From Ypsolopha sequella (taxonomy: Eukaryota > Arthropoda > Insecta > Lepidoptera > Ypsolophidae), in assembly GCA_934047225.1 (NCBI GenBank), contig OW203983.1:42838310-42902309 (forward strand): DNA of 64,000 nt. The letters are read 5' to 3'. Below are positions 52,945 to 63,947 of the stretch, in pieces. The position numbers and the translations under genes are program-made. Below the pieces are notes generated by a model. The model searched no databases. It was not told the DNA's origin and was given only the letters and a program-made list of their open reading frames with translations. Each line of letters opens with the position of its first letter. The first letter of the stretch is position 1.

Positions 52945-53140
52945 TATTATTTTCAAAGTAGACACATTTTAAAGCTCACAGTATTAAAATTATGGTGCAA
53001 ACAATTATTTTTAAAGGAGACAAATTTTAAATCTGGAAGTGTTAATATTATAGTGCAAAGTATTAATTTTAAAGCTAAGCCTTTTAAAGTGGGAATCATT
53101 TTATATATATATCTTTAATTTATGTTTAAAAAAAACTGTA
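52945..53140. repeat. three diverged direct units, fourth near 61995
   Basis: GTATTAATATTATAGTGCAA, GTATTAAAATTATGGTGCAA and GTGTTAATATTATAGTGCAA start successive units of about 55-60 bases containing TTTTAAAG. A related stretch (ATATTATAGTCCAAAGTATT ... TTTTTAAAGTAGGAACCATT) lies at 61995-62105. Confidence 0.6.
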
Positions 53141-53414
53141 ATTCTTAACCCTAATAAAATGGTGACTCTAATAGGCTTCAACTCTAAACCAACGTTTTCA
53201 GGAATAACAAAAAAAATTGTTCGGGTGCTGGTACATGAGAACAGTAAGAATTTCCATGTGTTACTCCCGGTCTATAAATGATTGAATGAGGGTAAATTGC
53301 CTGGACATTAGGGTGTTACTGATATTGGAAAATTACGATGCGACTGAGTGATTGTGATTATTTTGTACTGATTATATACCAAGTATTTACTACCATCATC
53401 AATATGAGTTAAAT

Positions 53415-53640
53415 TAACGTTTTTATTGCAAACGGGCCTTTCGCCCGCATCTCCGCCCGCGTTTATTCAATCTTTGCCCCTTTTTCGACTTGGCGGTTAT
53501 TTTATCAACGCTCCTGTTTAGCTATGTGTTGACCAGGGTCACTACGATGATAATAAAAAACCGGCTAAGTGCATGTTGGGCCACGCGCATTCGCGCGTCG
53601 ATGGCTCATGCAGACTAGACTCGGAAAAATATAAATAATA
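53415..53640 (+). repeat. dispersed repeat shared with 62740-62885
   Basis: GGCGGTTATTTTATCAACGC, TATGTGTTGACCAGGGTCAC and GATGATAATAAAAAACC recur at 62800-62870 in the same orientation (GGTGGTTATTTTATCAACAC; TACGTTGACCAGGGTTACTA). The upstream part here is GC-rich (GGGCCTTTCGCCCGCATCTC). Confidence 0.65.
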
Positions 53641-53958
53641 GACTTAGAATCGGAATATTTGGCTGACTTAACTTTGAAATATTTAAAAAGTAGTGATTGT
53701 AACAATAGCCGAAAATTAACAAAAAAATAAATAAAGATACTATTATATCCCCAATAAAGAATTATAATTATGTAGCAACACTTGTATCGTGTATACGTAA
53801 AATACTTTTCACGACGTGAAAGTCTTTTTAGTTCTTTTCAATAATAATAAAACTTATTTTAACAAAACATCTGTATTATTCTGTATGTGTATATATATAT
53901 ATATATGGGGAGCCGAGTGAAGCGGAGCGGAGCGAGGTGACCCTTCCAATTTTAACAG

Positions 53959-54152
53959 AAATTCGATATTCCCAGGCAGATCATGATATGCCCTATCCTA
54001 CGATGTGTCAACGACAAATAATATATCTCCTTGCAATGGCATTATTCACTGATAAAAATGCCATGAATCAGCTTATCTTTGAAGATAAATGCGAAGATTC
54101 CCGGAAATGGAGACAGAGGCGCCTCGATGTTGTCGCACTTAAAGAATTTTGA
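53959..54152 (+). CDS. candidate terminal exon (unidentified)
   Basis: Follows a good acceptor (CCTTCCAATTTTAACAG at 53942-53958). The frame reads EIRYSQADHDMPYPTMCQRQ, IIYLLAMALFTDKNAMNQLI, FEDKCEDSRKWRQRRLDVVA, LKEF and stop at 54152. Composition is balanced and unlike the AT-rich surroundings. A GA-rich, CG-containing patch (GAGTGAAGCGGAGCGGAGCG) sits just upstream. I do not recognise the protein; an exon of an unfamiliar transposon is also possible. Confidence 0.35.
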
Positions 54153-55185
54153 ATCTCCAATTAATATGTTTTTGTAGACCTAAGTGAATCTGTGATGCTG
54201 TCACCTTCAAATGTAAAATGTACTCGTAGCAAGCAGTTTTGTGCAATGAGAGACTTTCAGGAAAAACAAACATTGGTTTTCTTTGTCTATTGTAGATGGC
54301 GCTACAGTACAAGTGGAATTTTTATGAAGGTATATTTTTTGAGTACAGACGGACAAAAATTTATATAACTACAATTTTTATAATACAATTGTGTAAGAAG
54401 TTTTATAGTTCAACCTGCATTTTAAGCTTTATGTTCGGTTGAGTGTAAAAATAGTATTATATGATATCTGTTTATTTATGTTCATGGTTGGTTGGTTATG
54501 AGATGTTTATTGTTGACATGTTGGCTGTATTTATTTTTTCTTTCTGGGATCGAGACAGAAATATACTTGTAACTGTCGGCAGTTGGTGTAATTTATTTAA
54601 GATAAGTAAATTTAACAGGTGGTAGAGCTGATGCCGGGCTCGACTGTGGAGGTACCACCATCTTACATGGAGACCCCCTCGAAGTACTTCCAGGCAAAAA
54701 AAAATCTCATGTTTGACAGCGACACCTCACAAAGACACAGTTTTGTTTTTTAAAGAAAGTCTCTCATCAATTATAGTACATAATTATATCGAGCAGAAAA
54801 AGATTTGTTCTATTTTCAACCGTTCTATTTCAAAACGCTAGAGAAAAGACAAAAAACATATTTTTCTTCCATTTACTATACCTATTTCATAATTATTAAC
54901 AAACAGCATAATATAATGAAGGTCCAAATTTAATACTTTTTCAAATTTACCACAGGACACCCCTTTAATGTGGTCTGTGTTGGTTAAAACGCATAAAGCT
55001 TTTTTTTTTTCAATTTAATTTTTAACTATGTTTAGGGGGTGATCAGGCATCCTATTAAAATTTTTAGCCTCCTTAAGCGATTAAAAAAAAATTTAATGCA
55101 GAAAGTTAGCCTTTGAAACGTAGATAATGAAAAACATTTTCATTTTTAAAAAGTATCTGCATTTCTTGTCTAAAACACCTCATAA
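54153..55185. other. no gene
   Basis: AT-rich. TGTAGATGGCGCTACA at 54291 is a short palindrome of a kind scattered in insect genomes. 54617-54675 has a GC-richer patch with TGGAGGTACCACCATCTTAC, probably LINE 3' UTR debris. Confidence 0.4.
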
Positions 55186-55189
55186 CACT

Positions 55190-55560
55190 AGGGAATGCAA
55201 TCCCGGTATACCGAGTTCGGGAAACGGGGTGGGGTGCGCGGAGGTGGCGGTAGCACACTGTGTTTGTTTAATATTTTTTGTCGGTTACGATTTGTCACCG
55301 TGGAGTAATCTAATTTAATTACGCACTCAAATTAAAATAAACGTAACGTTTTTTACTTATTTTGAACTAAATATTATTGTTTTGCTGATGTGTCTAAATA
55401 CTTTAAAAGTCCTGTTATTGTGGGGAAGAATTTTTCGATGGCAAAAAATTCATATACAGCAAAATGTAGGTTATGTAGGTCAAAATTAATACAACAGGGC
55501 GTTCTACTAAGGGCTTGCTTGTATATACATTTGAATTCGAATATAAGATTTAAAGAAAAT
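55190..55560 (+). pseudogene. hAT-like transposon left-end remnant (tentative)
   Basis: CTAGGGAATGCAATCCCGG at 55189 resembles the terminal repeat of a hAT-type element. About 200 bases inside, a frame reads SKYFKSPVIVGKNFSMAKNS, YTAKCRLCRSKLIQQG and VLLRACLYIHLNSN, which looks like an N-terminal BED zinc finger (C-X2-C then H). No catalytic transposase region follows and no matching right end was found. Confidence 0.35.
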
Positions 55561-56543
55561 TTAATGATTTGGATGACGTCAATAGAAGTTTTTGCCCTCC
55601 AAGTCTATTGTTGTCTTATTCTTTGGTTCACGATCACTTTTAAGCAATGATATTCAACACTGTATGCCTCTGTGAGTACGCCCTTAACATTGTAAAAAAT
55701 ATTTATTCGTTTTAAGCTACAGATTGAAGTGGTGCCCCGTCGTAAATTAGGAAAAGATGAAAATTTGGACCACCCATACATAGCGTGTACAAAGCCTTTG
55801 AAACCCCATCCCTTTATTACCCCTGGGTAAATTAAGTTGTAAATAAATAAATATTTAAATACATTATAAAATACATTCATTCCTACTTCGTCTTTTTTTT
55901 CTACGTTTTAGCCGTTGTTCGAATATTAGCAAAATGTTTCATACATTTGTGTAGAAATTTTCCAAAGAGTATAAAATATCATAGGAAAACATGCACGGTT
56001 AATTGGCCTCTTCTATTTTCGGCTATATCCAAAATTCCAAAACCGTCTCGAAGAATAGCTTTCCTTTACTTTTTTTAGTACACGGATTTTTAAATAAACT
56101 TGCATAAAGCGATGTCTTTCATTTCACCTTCAGTGACGTCATTTCCATGCATAAAAAGGTATTTCTTGAACTTATTATCCTAAGGTCTGAAAAGGATCTA
56201 ACCATTAAATTTAATATGCTGACATAACTTCCTGTAAATACAAAAGTATTTGTACAATCGATTTAAAAGCACGAAAAAATGTTTTATTGAAATAACATCC
56301 CTAAATATTATCTAATTTATATGTAATTATTACATAATATATTTATATTTTCCAAAAAGCGAACATGAAACGAGCAAAATTACTTTAACATAATTTACTC
56401 TCAGTTTGGTCAAAAGAAAACCAGATTATTAACCTTGCGTGATGTTTCTTGGCACTTATCTCACGTTTTTAGAGACTTTACTAGTCCTCCGGCTTCAAAC
56501 GAACGCTCAACAAAACAGCAAATTCCTTTCTGCGCAATATTAG
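55561..56543. other. no gene
   Basis: AT-rich; nothing recognised. Confidence 0.4.
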
Positions 56544-56888
56544 TAGTTTATGCTACAAGGGCGAAAAGGAATAAATTACGAGCGAGTGTTTTAAACGTAA
56601 CCGAGTAATTTATTGCTCTTACGCCCGTATATCATACTACGTTTTTTAATGCATAGTGTGAGGAAATATAATCTTATGAACTTTAAATTATGATTGGCTC
56701 AAAAGGACTGCATCCAGAGCCGTTAAACAGTGGAAAAAAAGTATAACAATTGTGGTACACAGGAAAGGTTGCAGTTTAGCCAACTTCTCGTAAATAAATA
56801 AAAAAAAAGCCCTAGGGCAAAATAATCGACTTTCTGTTCGGTTTTGATGCATAAAAAGTTGGCCTTTACGAGCACTTGCATTGAAAAA
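56544..56888 (+). mobile_element. dispersed hairpin element, copy C
   Basis: Same element as 13971-14336 in the same orientation, starting TAGTTTATGCTACAAGGGCG. Like copy A it lacks one inner hairpin arm (reads TTACGAGCGAGTGTTTTAAA), but the deletion endpoints differ from copy A. Confidence 0.8.
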
Positions 56889-57695
56889 TAATTTACTGTT
56901 TTAAAACAGATATAATGTTTGATAGGACTTTATAGAGTCTTTTAAAGTACAATTCACTATGTGTAGTAACATTAAAAATGAAAATTTAAAACTATCAAGT
57001 TTTACCGTTTACATCATAATTTTAGAATAGTACTCATACTGTAGGGCAAAGTAATGACTTTGAATTAACTAACTTTTGTACGCTTCATTTAACATCCTAC
57101 TGATGTTTTTTTCAAGACTATCTCAGCTATTTTATTTACGAAAACTATTTTACAACACATAATATTTTGAGAGAACCGCCGTAATCCCGTCCCGGGAATC
57201 CCCACCTCACTTAGCACCCGGTGGCGCGGCGGCGCGCCGCGGCCAGACGCACAGAGATGTCGTCTCATCCCGGAGAAAATCACAACGTAAATATTCCAAT
57301 ATCGCTGTCGGAGATTCTGTACCTAATTAGAGGGAACGGAAGCATTATCCCGGGAAGCTGGCAAGGGGAAGGTTTTAAACTCGCACTCTCCGAAATAAAT
57401 AAAACTTTGTAGATGTGTAGAGAAACTGTTCTGAACACAACCGTTTAATTTTCATCATGCTGCCAACCAAGAGTGAGAAAACACATTTGAAGAATCGATC
57501 TTAATGATTTGTTTTTGGATGTATCTTCCGGTTTATTTTATAAAGAATATTAGTTTTAAATATATTTGTGATTTTTAACTATTTTACGGTAGATATTGGC
57601 AAAAAAATTAATTGCTCCATAGGCTTTCAGTAGATACCAAAGGCTATCAATGGTTATGTAAAGTGATATGATTTAATATTATTATTTAAGTACTA
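56889..57695. other. no gene; CpG-rich island
   Basis: 57175-57275 is strongly GC-rich (GTCCCGGGAATCCCCACCTC; GCGGCGGCGCGCCGCGGCC), with a GCGGCGCGCCGC palindrome. The 63-codon plus frame and 64-codon minus frame here have no domain. It may be debris of a CpG-rich transposon end. Confidence 0.4.
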
Positions 57696-57699
57696 AGAA

Positions 57700-58020
57700 C
57701 TACATCCACAAAGTAAAAGTGACGCAGGGCTATGGAGCGAGACATGCTAGGCATCTCTCTTGAATTGTGTACCGAACGTCGAGATTCGAAAACTAGAGTC
57801 AAAGATGATGGTAAGAAAAGATGTGTGGGACATCTGGCTAGACGGAAGACGGACTGTGGACTAGGGCAGTTAGGAAGTGGCTAGACCGATCGATGGCCCG
57901 ATGGTGGGACGAAATCGTCAGAGTTTTTGGTGAGCAATGGATGAGGCTGGAGAGAGACCGATAAAAATGGCGTGGAAAAGAAGAGGCCTTTTGCCCAGCA
58001 GTGGGTGGATGTGGGTTGAA
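57700..58020 (+). pseudogene. RTE-like LINE 3' end
   Basis: Translating across frameshifts gives RAMERDMLGISL, MARWWDEIVRVFGEQWMRLE and RD followed by KWRGKE and CPAVGG. These are the ERSMLG and R..DDI....G..W...A.DR..WR..EEA.....G landmarks of RTE LINE C-termini. Stops and frameshifts throughout; ends TGGGTTGAATGATGAT, the usual tail. Confidence 0.75.
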
Positions 58021-58424
58021 TGATGATCGACTTTGATATTTCTAGACATAATGCTTAGTGTAAATAAATATATACTAGTTTGAGACAAAATATGACATTC
58101 TGTTAAACTATGGATTTAAATTATCGGAAATCACATTTATTATTATGTACGTAAATGATAGTTAGGCTTTTTAAGTTTTAAAGCGTGTTTTAAGTTTATG
58201 TGCCCATACATTTACAACGTAAAACATTCAATAAAAAAACAACATTTTGCCGGAAAAGCCCAACTGACACTAAACTATATTCGCAAAATGCTATAAATCA
58301 CGTTTTTTTAACATAAGAAAAACCATATTAAGTTGTGCGTTTCGTAGAGGATACGAATCTTTCCCCCTTAATGCTGTTTTGTGCCAAATATCAAGCCTTT
58401 ATTTTTTACGGTGCTAAATTAATG
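58021..58424. other. no gene
   Basis: AT-rich; nothing recognised. Confidence 0.4.
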
Positions 58425-58525
58425 GGGCTGTGACATACGGATGGACGGACAGACGGACGGACAATGGAGTCTCACCATAAAATAAAGGCTCCTTTTGTAC
58501 CTTTTAGGTGCTACGGAACACTACA
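58425..58525. repeat. dispersed GGACGGACAGACGG / CTACGGAACAC repeat
   Basis: TGACATACGGATGGACGGAC, AGACGGACGGACAATGGAG, AAGGCTCCTTTTGTACCTTT and GGTGCTACGGAACAC; close to 35985-36057. Confidence 0.65.
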
Positions 58526-58696
58526 AATCAATTAGAAACAAATTCTCTAAGAAATCGTCACAACCAACATGAATCCCCGAGAACCAAAGCCAAAGGTGTT
58601 ACAAGTCTTAACTGTGAAATGCAAGTCACAGTCCATATTCGGTACACCCACTTTTCACTGACGATTATAACGTCCCAACGTGATGGGTGGTGAGCC

Positions 58697-58908
58697 CTAT
58701 ATCGCCGTACTTCGGGCACAAATACAGGCTTTTTAGGGCTTGCTTCCTTACGTTGTTTTTCTTCACCGTTCAGCAAGTGGTAAGTAAGAACAAATACCAT
58801 GAATATAAATTCCGAAAAACTCATCGGTGAATACCCGACCGGGGGTCGAACCTGGATCTCAAAATTGCGAGGCCAGCGTTCTACCCCTGAGTTACCACCC
58901 CGCCGCTA
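58697..58908 (-). repeat. tRNA-derived SINE, copy with head
   Basis: On the minus strand, A box TGGTAACTCAGGGG (58897-58884) and B box GGTTCGACCCC (58852-58842) at tRNA spacing. A body with GAACGGTGAAGAA and AGCCCTAAAAAGCC follows, then GTGCCCGAAGTACGGCGATA. The body matches the SINE at 61475-61678 and the fragment at 2705-2790. Confidence 0.72.
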
Positions 58909-59807
58909 TGATTTGCTCTCAGCCAGGGCTCGGACCCGCATATCGATTTATACTTGTTTTATTTTTCGCCAAAATTTATTTTCATATAACTTTGTTATCT
59001 TATAACGATTTTTTAAAAGTTTCTAAGGCGTATGATTTCGCTACAAATAAAAATATATTTCATTAACAAAGTATAGTTGGTTGTAATTGCCGGTTTTGGT
59101 TACTTCTTCCTTTTCCACAATAGTTTATTACTGCTGAGACCAAGTAACTGAGCTCTCCTGGACGAGTAAGTTAAAAGTCCGAGCTTGCAGGGCGAGGACT
59201 TTTTTATACTTTTTTTTTATCCCAATTCCCCCGATTTTATTTTTTCAGGGACCTTGATCCCGGAGGGCTAATTACAGTTGAAGCACGTATAGTCTTTTCT
59301 CAAAAATAAAATAAGACCATTTATAGTAGGTATATGGGATAAGAAGTTAAATTAAATTGAATGTACTTGTTCTATTGAAAGTCACGTTACTCATATTGAA
59401 GCAAAATTTCGTAAAGGGAAACAAAACAAGAAAGCCCTTTTTAAACTTAAGTCAAAATATTGATTACAAAAAAAGATTCGTTTCTTGTCGAGCTCTTGCA
59501 GGCGGAAAATTCGTTTAATCTAAAAATTCGATTCAGAATGCACACCACAATTTTTTTCACAAAAAACCAACATGTTTTTTTCTCTTAAACTTGGAGCTTA
59601 GTGATGTAAAATCGGTGACTGTCAATGGGCTGCGTTCAGTTTGAGCGTCGACCGACGCTCGTCTTATACTGTCAGTCAATTTTAAAATTAAAGTGCATAA
59701 TGGTTTTAAATATATAAAAACAACAAAATTAATCTATTTTCGCTATTATAATTTCAATTATAAAATATACCAAACATCTCTAAATTCTGAATACGAAGTT
59801 TTAATTT
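58909..59807. other. no gene; one short hairpin
   Basis: GAGCGTCGACCGACGCTC at about 59643 is a perfect 8-base-arm hairpin with a two-base centre. GTCCGAGCTTGCAGGGCGAG near 59177 is GC-rich debris. The rest is AT-rich. Confidence 0.4.
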
Positions 59808-60197
59808 ATTTTTCAATGCATGTGCTCGTAAAGGCCCACTTTTTATGCATCAAAACCGAACAGAAAGTCGATTATTTTGCCCTAGGGCTTTATGATTATA
59901 ATTTTTTTTAATTTATTTACAATAGTTGGCTAACCTGCAGCCTTTCTTGTGTGCCATAAATTTCATACTTTTTTTCTACTGTTTAACGGCTCTGGATACA
60001 GTCCTTTTGAGCCAAATATAATTTAAAGTTCACAAAATTATATTTGTTTTATTTCCTCACACTATGCATTGAAAAACGTAGTATGATACACGGGCGTAAG
60101 AGCAATAAATTACTCGGTTACGTTTAAAACACTCGCTACGCTCGTGTTTTAAATCGTCCTCGTAATTTATACCTTTGCGCCCTTGTAGCATAAACTA
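59808..60197 (-). mobile_element. dispersed hairpin element, copy D
   Basis: Reverse-orientation copy closest to copy B; retains both hairpin arms and the TCGCTACGCTC tip (about 60135-60145). Ends TAGCATAAACTACTATTATT. Confidence 0.82.
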
Positions 60198-60420
60198 CTA
60201 TTATTTTTCTTTTTGAATTGGCCGCTTAAAACCTTACGATCGCTTAACTTCTTAGTCTCCCAAAAACATACACGGATAGTTTTAAAAATAAACATATTGG
60301 TATGTAAATATTCATACGAATTTACTGTACACCTATTGAGATTTACTGAAGACTTGAAATAGCTCTCCAGGATGAAGTACTCCCTGGCTTGTCTTTGCAG
60401 TATGAAATGATAACATTGCA

Positions 60421-60712
60421 ATTTATGATTTATATAAAAACGGCTCACCTAAATACGTGTTATGATCGGGAAAGCCGACCAGTTTCAGCAGATTTAGACT
60501 ATCTTCATCTGGGAGAGTGAAGACGTTTACGCGACTACGTTACGCCTCACCTACCTTCACCTCACCTACGCCTACCCTTGTGACGCGTAACGTCGTCGCG
60601 TAAACGTCTTCACTCGCCCAGATGAAGGCAGTCTAAATCTGCTGAAACTGGTCGGCTTTCCCAATCATAACACGTATTGAGGTGAGCCGTTTTTATATAA
60701 ATCATGAATTAT
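60421..60712. mobile_element. long foldback element, ~125-bp arms
   Basis: From TGATTTATATAAAAACGGCT (60426) to AGCCGTTTTTATATAAATCA (60704) the two halves pair almost throughout. Paired blocks include GAAAGCCGACCAGTTTCAGC with GCTGAAACTGGTCGGCTTTC, and GTGAAGACGTTTACGCGAC with GTCGCGTAAACGTCTTCAC. The loop of about 40 bases is CCT/CACC-rich (CCTCACCTACCTTCACCTCA). No coding frame. A transcript would form a very stable hairpin. Confidence 0.88.
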
Positions 60713-61474
60713 TCCCAAGTCTCATTTAATTCTATAATTGCAATTTATTTTTGAGAAAAAGTTTATTTTGTTCCCGTTTCGTGATTATTTTCATTTCTAC
60801 TCTGTGTTGTTGGGAATGCAACCGAAAATCAAATCTTGTTTTTTTCATTTTTGGTGACCAACATTATTTTCATTTAACTTTCTTACGTATGTAAGTAAAA
60901 ACTAAATATTTTTTTAAGAAAGAAAGAAGGAAAGAAGCTTGATTATCATAATATATTTATAATAGTGTATTTGCATGGAGTAATATCAGCAAACAACATA
61001 AAACCAAATGTAAAAAATTGCAAGCCATACATTGCGACCATAAGGTTGAAGCTGCAGGGTGAGCCTAAGATAAAGGATTTATGATCCTAATGACATAGTA
61101 GTATACCCATAACCAAGGTTTATCTTTATAAGGAACCGCTTAGTGAGCCGCCGATTTGTGTCATGACATTTTACGGAACGCCTTTTTCAGCCGGTTGGTC
61201 TTTATTACGTAAAAACGCCCAGGAACTTAATGACAATTCGTTGCTGGCGTGAAGTTGGCTCTATGTTGAGTGTTGACAAAACTATCTAAAACGCAATAAT
61301 TTGCTAATTTAGTATGTGTTATTTAAAATAACACATAAACACATATCTTCAGAACATAATATATCCTCAGTGGGAGTGCCAGAGGATGACTTTGAGAGTT
61401 TGGACAGTCGGTAGGATATTCAACACCCGTCGCACTAGTTTTTCACCGAAAATTTTATCGTGATAGGTAAGCCT
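60713..61474. other. no gene
   Basis: AT-rich; nothing recognised. Confidence 0.4.
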
Positions 61475-61678
61475 CATCGCCGCGGTACTTTCGGCACAAA
61501 TACTCGCTTTTTTGGGCACTCAAGCTTAGTTCACAGTGTTTTACTTTACCATTTATCAAGTAGTAAGTTTAACATAAATTTAGAAAAATCCATTGGTACA
61601 TGTTTGACTGACAGGATTTAAACTTGGATCTCAAGATTGAGAGTTCAGGATTCCACCGACTGAGCTACCGGCGCTATT
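61475..61678 (-). repeat. tRNA-derived SINE, second copy
   Basis: On the minus strand, A box TAGCTCAGTCGGT (61672-61660), degenerate B box AAGTTTAAATCC, GATCTCAATC before it, and a body ending with GTGCCGAAAGTACCGCGGCG. Same family as 58697-58908; more decayed B box. Confidence 0.68.
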
Positions 61679-62739
61679 CCATGTGAGTGATATTATGATA
61701 AAAGGGTTTCTAAATTATTTATATACATAACCAGGGACGGTTACTAGTAAAACTCTTAGTATTAGATAGCTATAATTTGGCATGGGTAGGTATACATTTA
61801 AATCACATTGACAAATTAGTAAAATAAAATCTTGAAAAAATTTTGTCTTGAGATATTGCGGGTTTGTTGCTCTACACACATCTTGCAGTTTTCTAAAAGC
61901 AACTCGTCTTTCGATCTCCTTCTCCTTTACCTGCAATTCACTGCCAAAAGATAAACAATTCCCAAGGTAGATGTCCTCTTATATCACCTTGATGATAGTG
62001 CAAATATTATAGTCCAAAGTATTAATTATAAAGCTCATCTTTTTAAAGTAGGAACCATTATTATTAAAGTTAATTTATATGTTTTATCCTAAAAGAAATT
62101 ATACTAACTTAAATTTTAATAAAAGTAAGCACTTTCACACTAAAATCCCATTCGTTTGCAAAAGGTGGCAAGCTCAGCATTCAGCATTAATGCCGTCAGA
62201 GATTTTATTTTAAAAAATTCGCTCTCATCAGAGGTACACAAGATATTAAAAAAACACTATTTTTGCAACTGTTTTTAGTCATCTTGTAGTATTTTGTGTG
62301 TATAAAGTAGACGCTACCATTTCAATTTTAGAAATGAACTTATCGAATTTAATAAATCATTTTGGTTTTCAATACTTTTGTGGGTACTCAGTTAAAGTTG
62401 TTAGATTTATTTTTCATTAGACCTTCCCCAGAGTACTCGTAGTATAAGATATTAATTACGAGACAAAGCGTGGTTAATTATTATACCCACGTTTTCCTAT
62501 AAAAGTGTTGGCCTTTGTTGTTGAGAGGATGATTAAAAGAAGAGTGAAAACATATATTATACGGAGCGTTCGTCGAAGGTATATCACAAGTACTCGCATG
62601 GCGACTAAATTTGTGACAGTTTTACTAAGGACCAATCCTTACAATCTAAATATACCTATTAATCTATGGCCTCTACCTACCCCTTTAGAATACGGACGTG
62701 ACAATATGTGTGTCTGTTTATTATTTATTAGCTTTTTCC
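61679..62739. other. no gene; one shared repeat
   Basis: 61995-62105 is related to the direct repeats at 52945-53140. Frames at 61715-61936 (minus) and 62505-62786 (plus) show no domain. Confidence 0.4.
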
Positions 62740-63060
62740 CGTGGCTTCGCTCGCGTGGAAGTGTCAATGATAAATACTATTATTGACAGTTCACGGCTTG
62801 GTGGTTATTTTATCAACACCTTATATAGTCTATACGTTGACCAGGGTTACTACAGTGATGATAATAAAGAAAACCACAGTGAGTGGTTCCCGAGTTAAAA
62901 CAGAACATACATACAGATATACAGAGACACAGGTAATAATTATAGTTTTAAGTGCAATAATAAATAACATTTCAAAATTATTATTACATGCAGCTTGAAC
63001 ACTCACGTGTGATTGTTGTTGACCATAATATGCCAACCGTTTCACCGATACAATTTCGGC
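62740..63060. repeat. two dispersed repeats side by side
   Basis: 62740-62885 matches 53415-53565 (GTGGTTATTTTATCAACACC, CGTTGACCAGGGTTACTACA) and is preceded by CCCGTGGCTTCGCTCGCG. 62983-63056 matches the hairpin region at 32387-32497 in reverse orientation (CATGCAGCTTGAACACTCAC; TATGCCAACCGTTTCACCGA). Confidence 0.6.
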
Positions 63061-63079
63061 ATTATCAAGGCGAGTGTCG

Positions 63080-63500
63080 TTCTTAGGACGATAACATGGC
63101 GCTCACACTTTATATTCTCTGGCGTCGTTGTCGACGAGCTGCACACGCGGCTCGTGCGCTGAGCGTTGGCTGCGTCGTCGATGGAGTTAGGATGGTGGAT
63201 GCACTTGATTATTTTAATTGTTCGGCGGTTATTAAACAGACCGACCTCACAACGTCGTCACTGTCATTGGGCACTGTCCTAAAGTTGCTCGATCCATCGG
63301 GAACCGGTTTCCAAGACGGAGCCAGCTGCCAACTATGATCCCTGTTGAAGTTGGGATGACGACTTATCTCGATGGCTTCGTGTATTTCTCTTGTAATATA
63401 TTATATATATATACAGATTTTTACGAATATTAAAGTAGAAATTTAATAAAAAAGAAAATTTTCGATATATATTTCGATCCACTTGGGATCGTCGTCACGA
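63080..63500 (-). pseudogene. Penelope-like element, C-terminal (GIY-YIG) fragment
   Basis: On the minus strand, starting near 63392, the frame reads REIHEAIEISRHPNFNRDHS, WQLAPSWKPV and continues PDGSSNFRTVPNDSDDVV. REAIEI....NFNRD.G..L...W.PV is the end of the GIY-YIG endonuclease of Penelope-like retroelements. The RT and the GIY-YIG core are missing. Immediately upstream on this strand lie GACGACGATCCCAAGTGGAT and CGAAATATATATCGAAAATT, which could be element-derived repeat sequence. The 80-codon plus-strand frame here is a shadow. Confidence 0.65.
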
Positions 63501-63590
63501 ATATGGAATAATATCATAAATAAAATAGAGTTAACAATAAATTGACAAACTTTACCTATTTTCTTAACCTACTTAATTAACCCAACTCGA

Positions 63591-63947
63591 TTTCTTGAAG
63601 GTCATTTGGGCTATGAGTCAATTGAGCTCAGAAGAAACTTAGCTTTGGCAAAATTTATACTTGGCGTTATTCGAAATAAGATCGACTGTGTGGATCTTGT
63701 TGAGAAAATTCTAAAACTGTTTGTGCCCGATAGGTACCTCAGGGGGCGGAGTCATACGTTGTTCGCGGCGCCATTTTCGCGCACTAACCTTTATCGGTAC
63801 TCGCCCGTCGCGCGAGCACTCGACATATTCTGCTCCCTGCTCGCTGAAGCACCAGAGTGTGATATTTTTGTGGATCGTATTAGTTATCTGATAGATGTTT
63901 GTAAGAGAATGTTAGAGAGAAGTATGAAAGTAAGTGCTTTAATTTAA
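63591..63947 (+). pseudogene. LINE ORF2 C-terminus (5'-truncated)
   Basis: Begins in mid-protein LEGHLGYESIELRRNLALAK, then FILGVIRNKIDCVDLVEKI, FVPDRYLRGRS, FSRTNLYRYSPVARALDIF and stop at 63947. This matches the C-terminal ..RR...LAKF+...L.GKID...LL......VP.R.LR....F......+TN.......R.... block of jockey/CR1-like LINE proteins. The 119-codon frame is uninterrupted but lacks RT and endonuclease. Confidence 0.75.

Noticed and set aside
63096..63338. 80-codon plus-strand frame MALTLYILWRRC...
   Set aside because: Antisense to the Penelope-like C-terminus, which gives the better explanation of the sequence.
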